DNA from: Laribacter hongkongensis DSM 14985
GTDB lineage: Bacteria > Pseudomonadota > Gammaproteobacteria > Burkholderiales > Aquaspirillaceae
Assembly: GCF_000423285.1 (NCBI RefSeq)
Contig: NZ_AUHR01000015.1
Location: 21,434 to 85,433 of the forward strand
Length of the DNA stretch: 64,000 nt
Direction of reading: 5' to 3'
Positions 60,451-64,000 of the stretch are shown here, in pieces. Numbering within the stretch: position 1 is the first letter of the stretch; every line of letters starts with the position of its first letter. Below the pieces are notes generated by a model, which worked only from the letters and a program-made list of their open reading frames with translations, was not told the DNA's origin and did not search any database. The translations under genes were made by a program, and so were the position numbers.

Positions 60451-63364
60451 ATTTTTCATCATGCAAAGGTGCTGCGATCACCCCCTTTTCCCTCAAGGCC
60501 TGTGCCATTCTCACAAACAGTTCCCTGTAACTCTCTGAGTAGTGGCGTAACCATGTGAGTGCAGGGTAGTTATCATACCGATAATATGTTGGTTCCGATG
60601 CAACACAAGGAGCGCCGTATGCAAAAAACCATACAGGCACTCCCAATATATTGGCAAACATACCTGGAGTTGACCCAGCAGAAATTACTAAATCAAGATT
60701 TTCAATCAGTGCAGCACATCCCTCAAAATCATTTTTGAGATCCAAATCATCCCACATGTGAACAGTAACCCCAAATCTTTCAAACAAATAAGCTGCATCT
60801 TCTTGGTACTCAGAATAATTCAGCATCACCCAAGAAATATTTGGGATTTCAAATAGAGGCGCTAGATCCTCTATGGAAGCATAGTATTTATCTCTATCAG
60901 CATTATGCAATCCACTTTTCCAACAAATACCAACCTTTAGTCTTCCCGGTAGATTTGAAACTCTATCCTTCCAGGTGCGAGAGTGTTCAATGTCTGCTTT
61001 GATATGCCTTTTTCGAAATACCTCAGATGGATAACTCTTAAAAAAATGCTTCCTTAAGTCAAAAACAGGCAAATGAAAATCAAAATCAGATCGAGACAAA
61101 TCGTCAGCTAAGTTTGCCGCTTCAATCTCAACCCTAGGAAAATTTCTTTTTAGCACCCTCTCAAGGCGCTTGTCACACTCGATCTTGATTTTCCCCCCTT
61201 GCTGTTTTGCAAGGTTTATTATATCCGCATACCATTGGATGGCATAGATTTCATCCCCAACGCCTTGCTCACGCCACAAGAGTAGTTTTTTGCCAAAAAG
61301 CGATTCGCCATTCCAAAGAGGTGCTATAAACTTGCGAGGGCTACGCACCCCAAGATCAAGCCCTACTCCATAATATCGATCAGCCTCAATAACATACCCC
61401 ATAGACTGATACACTAAGGCAGCATTCCATTGAATTCTCTTGTTTTCTGGGTAAAGACTTAATGCTTCGCGTAATAATTCATCAACGACATCAAATTTAC
61501 ACCCCATATGCATGTATAATTTTATGAGAACATCATAACTAACGATATTTCGATTGTTTTGAATAGCCTTTAATGCATATTTCTCCGCTACTTCATAGCG
61601 GGAAAACCGGCAATGATAACGAGCAAGCAGCGAATCATCCCATGTTAGATATGAATACTTATCCAAAAACTCTGCACATCGAACATCATCATCCAGCGCT
61701 AAAAGTAGGCAAAAAATATTGGAAAGAAGTGCGCGACCCAAACCTTTCTCGCAAAATTCAAAATACCTCTCCGCTGACTTTACGAATGACTCAATTTCAT
61801 CTACAGATCGAAACAAGCTAAGCTTACTCACTAAGAACTGACAATATAAAATATAAGCGCAACCCGCGTCATCACCTTTTGTCTTCTCTTTTAGCCACTC
61901 TTCATATTGGTCGGCGCAATAAAATGCCATCTGCTCGTCATGAAATGACATTGCGCCTGCATCACCTAAAATGGCTGTGCAGTACAGAGCCATTGATCTT
62001 AATGAAAAATCAGCGGGGGCTTTTTTTAGAAAATTTTCCGCACATTCCAATGCTTTTTCATGTCTTGACATTTCAATCAATACTGCAGTCAATGCAATCC
62101 CAAGCAATCGATCTGATGGATAGATAGCAAGCCCCTCCATCAATAGATTGTATGCATCAGAAAAATTACCCCTCGCTGAAGCTAATATTGCCCGGTAATA
62201 AATAGAGAATATTCCTTTTCCGCTAGCCAATATTCCGACGTTTTCTATTGATGCTAAAAACTCTTTTCTCTCCATCGCCAGTAAAAGCCGCGCGGCTGAG
62301 GACTCCTCATTTTGTCCAAAGAAATTTTCAATTATACCAATCAATCTAGTGCATTCATCAATATCTCCCTTTCCATAACTAATCCATGCCATATCCATCA
62401 GGTCCTCGCCAGAAGCCGCATTAACTGCGGCAATCTTCATGTAGGCAACATAAGCCTGATCATAATTATGTATTTTACGTAATAGCAAATCAGCAAATAA
62501 TCGGCTCTCCAAATAAAGTCCTTCATTACCGTTTAATAGTCTCGCTAGCTCAACAGCTGCGGCATTCCACCTTGAATGCAATAAATAATAGCTACTTAAA
62601 AAAATCAACCAATATGGATTGCCATTATCCAGATGGCCATCTTTTTCAAGAATCATAGATATCAATTGTTCGGACTTTAAAATATCACCTTTTAATGCGT
62701 GACACCATCCTCTTAAAAAGAGGAAATCTCCATTAAAACTTTTTTCACCTAGCGAATCCAGTACCTCTACTGCTTTATCGACTCGCCCGAGTCTAATGCA
62801 TGCATATGCAAGTGCAAATCCAACTTGGGGGTGCAGCGTATCTTGCCATGACTTCATTAGAACATCAAAGGCATTCTTGCTATCAATATAAGGACTGTCA
62901 ATCTGCATCATTAATGCTTCGCAATTTAATTCAATGCTTTCCACGCCTGAACTTATGGCGCCATCAACAAGTGCAACCCCCTTTAACCAATTACCTTTAA
63001 ATCGATGCGATCGAACTGCGTGGGCTATCAAACGAATATCTTGCGTCTTCTCATACCATTGGGGGGCGTGTAGATGGAAATAATTCATTCGTCCGGAATG
63101 ATAAGCTACCTCAAGGGCAAGCTCATACACACATGGCTCTGAAACAACATCTGCCAAACTACAGACCACTTGAAACGCATCTGCATATTTTCCAAGTTGG
63201 TAGTACGACATTCCCAATCCAAACTGAGCCTCAAATTTTTCAACATCTTTGGTGGAGTTAATTAGCTGTAGGTAAAGCTTGGCGGCATCATCAAAGCGGC
63301 CAGCATTAAATATTAACCTTGCCTCTTCAAGTGACATCTCTATTGATACAGCATGCTCGGTCAT
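60431..63364 (-). CDS. TPR-repeat protein with C-terminal glycosyltransferase domain
   Basis: A 977-residue cytoplasmic protein. Most of residues 1-700 are tetratricopeptide-like helical repeats (AGRFDDAAKLYLQLI, LGKYADAFQVV). From about residue 710 a GT-B domain follows, marked by LWREQGVGDEIYAIQW, LKVGICWKSGLHNADRD and a late VISAGSTPGMFANILGVP motif. This architecture resembles FlmG of Caulobacter, which glycosylates flagellin with a pseudaminic-type sugar. It is directly upstream of fliC. AGGAG precedes the ATG at 63364; an earlier ATG at 63451 lacks a site. The DNA is AT-rich compared with the rest of the window. Confidence 0.82.
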   Translation of the reverse strand: MTEHAVSIEMSLEEARLIFNAGRFDDAAKLYLQLINSTKDVEKFEAQFGLGMSYYQLGKYADAFQVVCSLADVVSEPCVYELALEVAYHSGRMNYFHLHAPQWYEKTQDIRLIAHAVRSHRFKGNWLKGVALVDGAISSGVESIELNCEALMMQIDSPYIDSKNAFDVLMKSWQDTLHPQVGFALAYACIRLGRVDKAVEVLDSLGEKSFNGDFLFLRGWCHALKGDILKSEQLISMILEKDGHLDNGNPYWLIFLSSYYLLHSRWNAAAVELARLLNGNEGLYLESRLFADLLLRKIHNYDQAYVAYMKIAAVNAASGEDLMDMAWISYGKGDIDECTRLIGIIENFFGQNEESSAARLLLAMERKEFLASIENVGILASGKGIFSIYYRAILASARGNFSDAYNLLMEGLAIYPSDRLLGIALTAVLIEMSRHEKALECAENFLKKAPADFSLRSMALYCTAILGDAGAMSFHDEQMAFYCADQYEEWLKEKTKGDDAGCAYILYCQFLVSKLSLFRSVDEIESFVKSAERYFEFCEKGLGRALLSNIFCLLLALDDDVRCAEFLDKYSYLTWDDSLLARYHCRFSRYEVAEKYALKAIQNNRNIVSYDVLIKLYMHMGCKFDVVDELLREALSLYPENKRIQWNAALVYQSMGYVIEADRYYGVGLDLGVRSPRKFIAPLWNGESLFGKKLLLWREQGVGDEIYAIQWYADIINLAKQQGGKIKIECDKRLERVLKRNFPRVEIEAANLADDLSRSDFDFHLPVFDLRKHFFKSYPSEVFRKRHIKADIEHSRTWKDRVSNLPGRLKVGICWKSGLHNADRDKYYASIEDLAPLFEIPNISWVMLNYSEYQEDAAYLFERFGVTVHMWDDLDLKNDFEGCAALIENLDLVISAGSTPGMFANILGVPVWFFAYGAPCVASEPTYYRYDNYPALTWLRHYSESYRELFVRMAQALREKGVIAAPLHDEKLKFVDV

Positions 63365-63612
63365 ACCATCTCCTAAATTTGAGGGTTCGTTAATTATGAA
63401 ATCAATTTCTGGTGATCCTGTTTTCAATATATTGTTTCCAATAGCTATCATGGATATAGATCACCAAGTAGGCTTCTGTTAATTTTACATCGACAAGCAA
63501 ATCAAAATATTGAGTAACAAAAATCCACCACCGAATAAGGTGGCTTCCCCTTGTCACAACAAACAGGTATCAACAATACTCGCTCATCGATGGGGGGGCT
63601 GTATAGCCGCTA
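63365..63612. other. AT-rich region upstream of the TPR-glycosyltransferase
   Basis: About 250 bases with no supported gene. It should hold the promoter of the TPR-glycosyltransferase. A weak hairpin (63528-63532/63539-63543) with a short T-run reads as a minus-strand terminator. A G7 tract lies at 63592-63598. Confidence 0.4.
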
Positions 63613-64000
63613 GCCGGCGCTGGGCAATGGCCATGCGCAGGGCTGCGCATACCAGTCCGGCAGGCATGCCCGGCGCCATCACCCAGCCGACAATCTTGCG
63701 CGAGAACAGATCCATCACCGCAGCCAGATACAACCAACCACTACGGGTCCGTACGTAGGTGATATCGGTTACCCACGCCCGATTGGGCGTAACCGGATCA
63801 AATTGCCGATCCAGCACGTTGGGGGCGACTGGCAAACCGTGTCGGCGGTCGGTCGTATGCACGAACTTGTGTCGCCAAGCAGTACGCAGCCGGTGCTCAC
63901 GCATCAGCCGACGAACCCGATGACGGCCAATCTGCAAGCCTTTGGCGCGCAACGCCTTCAACAGCCGTCGGCTGCCGTAACTGCGCCCTGACCTGGCAAA
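63613..64000 (-). mobile_element. IS3-family element A, second copy, inverted and partial
   Basis: The minus strand matches 51023-51410 of the first copy base for base except for a few substitutions. It encodes the middle of OrfB and ends abruptly at 63613, after CAGCGCCGGC. The element continues beyond the window. The OrfB frame runs on into unrelated sequence (LAAIQPPHR) and stops. Confidence 0.88.

Noticed and set aside
63592..63598. G7 tract resembling the one in fliB
   Set aside because: It lies outside any gene, so slippage there would not switch a protein; the similarity to the fliB tract is probably chance.

Overview
The window looks like chromosomal DNA of a GC-rich betaproteobacterium of the Neisseriales/Chromobacteriaceae type. 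The best guess is Laribacter hongkongensis, because that species is known for two adjacent arginine deiminase (arc) clusters and both are present here. The species call is inference; no sequence search was possible.

Layout. 1-1967: end of a phosphate-type ABC transporter (PstC 3' end, PstA, PstB). 2434-3240: an unknown coiled-coil protein. 3327-4637 (-): isocitrate lyase. 5066-8923: grpE-dnaK-dnaJ, with heat-shock promoter matches before grpE and dnaK. 9183-10673: a sodium:alanine/glycine symporter. 10993-18207 (-): a 2404-residue RTX adhesin with a LapA-type retention module, a TAAG motif at residues 107-110, a von Willebrand A domain and a type I secretion C-terminus. 18903-29233: arcA1-B1-C1-D1 followed by arcD2-A2-B2-C2. 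29543-31190: a PbpG-like peptidase and a heme oxygenase-like protein. 31198-35946: tandem glycine riboswitch and gcvT-gcvH-gcvP.

36074-50504 is a surface or flagellin modification island. It holds a FliB-type flagellin lysine methylase broken in a run of seven G, the pseudaminic acid pathway (pseB, pseC, pseF, a pseG-pseH fusion, pseI), then a tightly overlapping block: Gfo/Idh oxidoreductase, DegT aminotransferase, GNAT acetyltransferase, an unknown protein and an amidination set (two PP-loop amidotransferases around HisH-like and HisF-like partners). 50510-56654 is a graveyard of five IS3-family elements nested in one another. 56869-63364 (-) holds flagellar genes read as a TPR-glycosyltransferase, fliC, flaG, fliD, fliS and a fliT-like gene. 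The window ends in an inverted partial copy of the first insertion element.

Together, the methylase, the sugar pathway, the amidination set, the TPR-glycosyltransferase and the flagellin suggest one flagellin-decoration system, now split by the insertion sequences. Its sugar product cannot be read from sequence but probably carries an extra amino/acyl group and at least one amidino group. No tRNA, rRNA or CRISPR array was seen.
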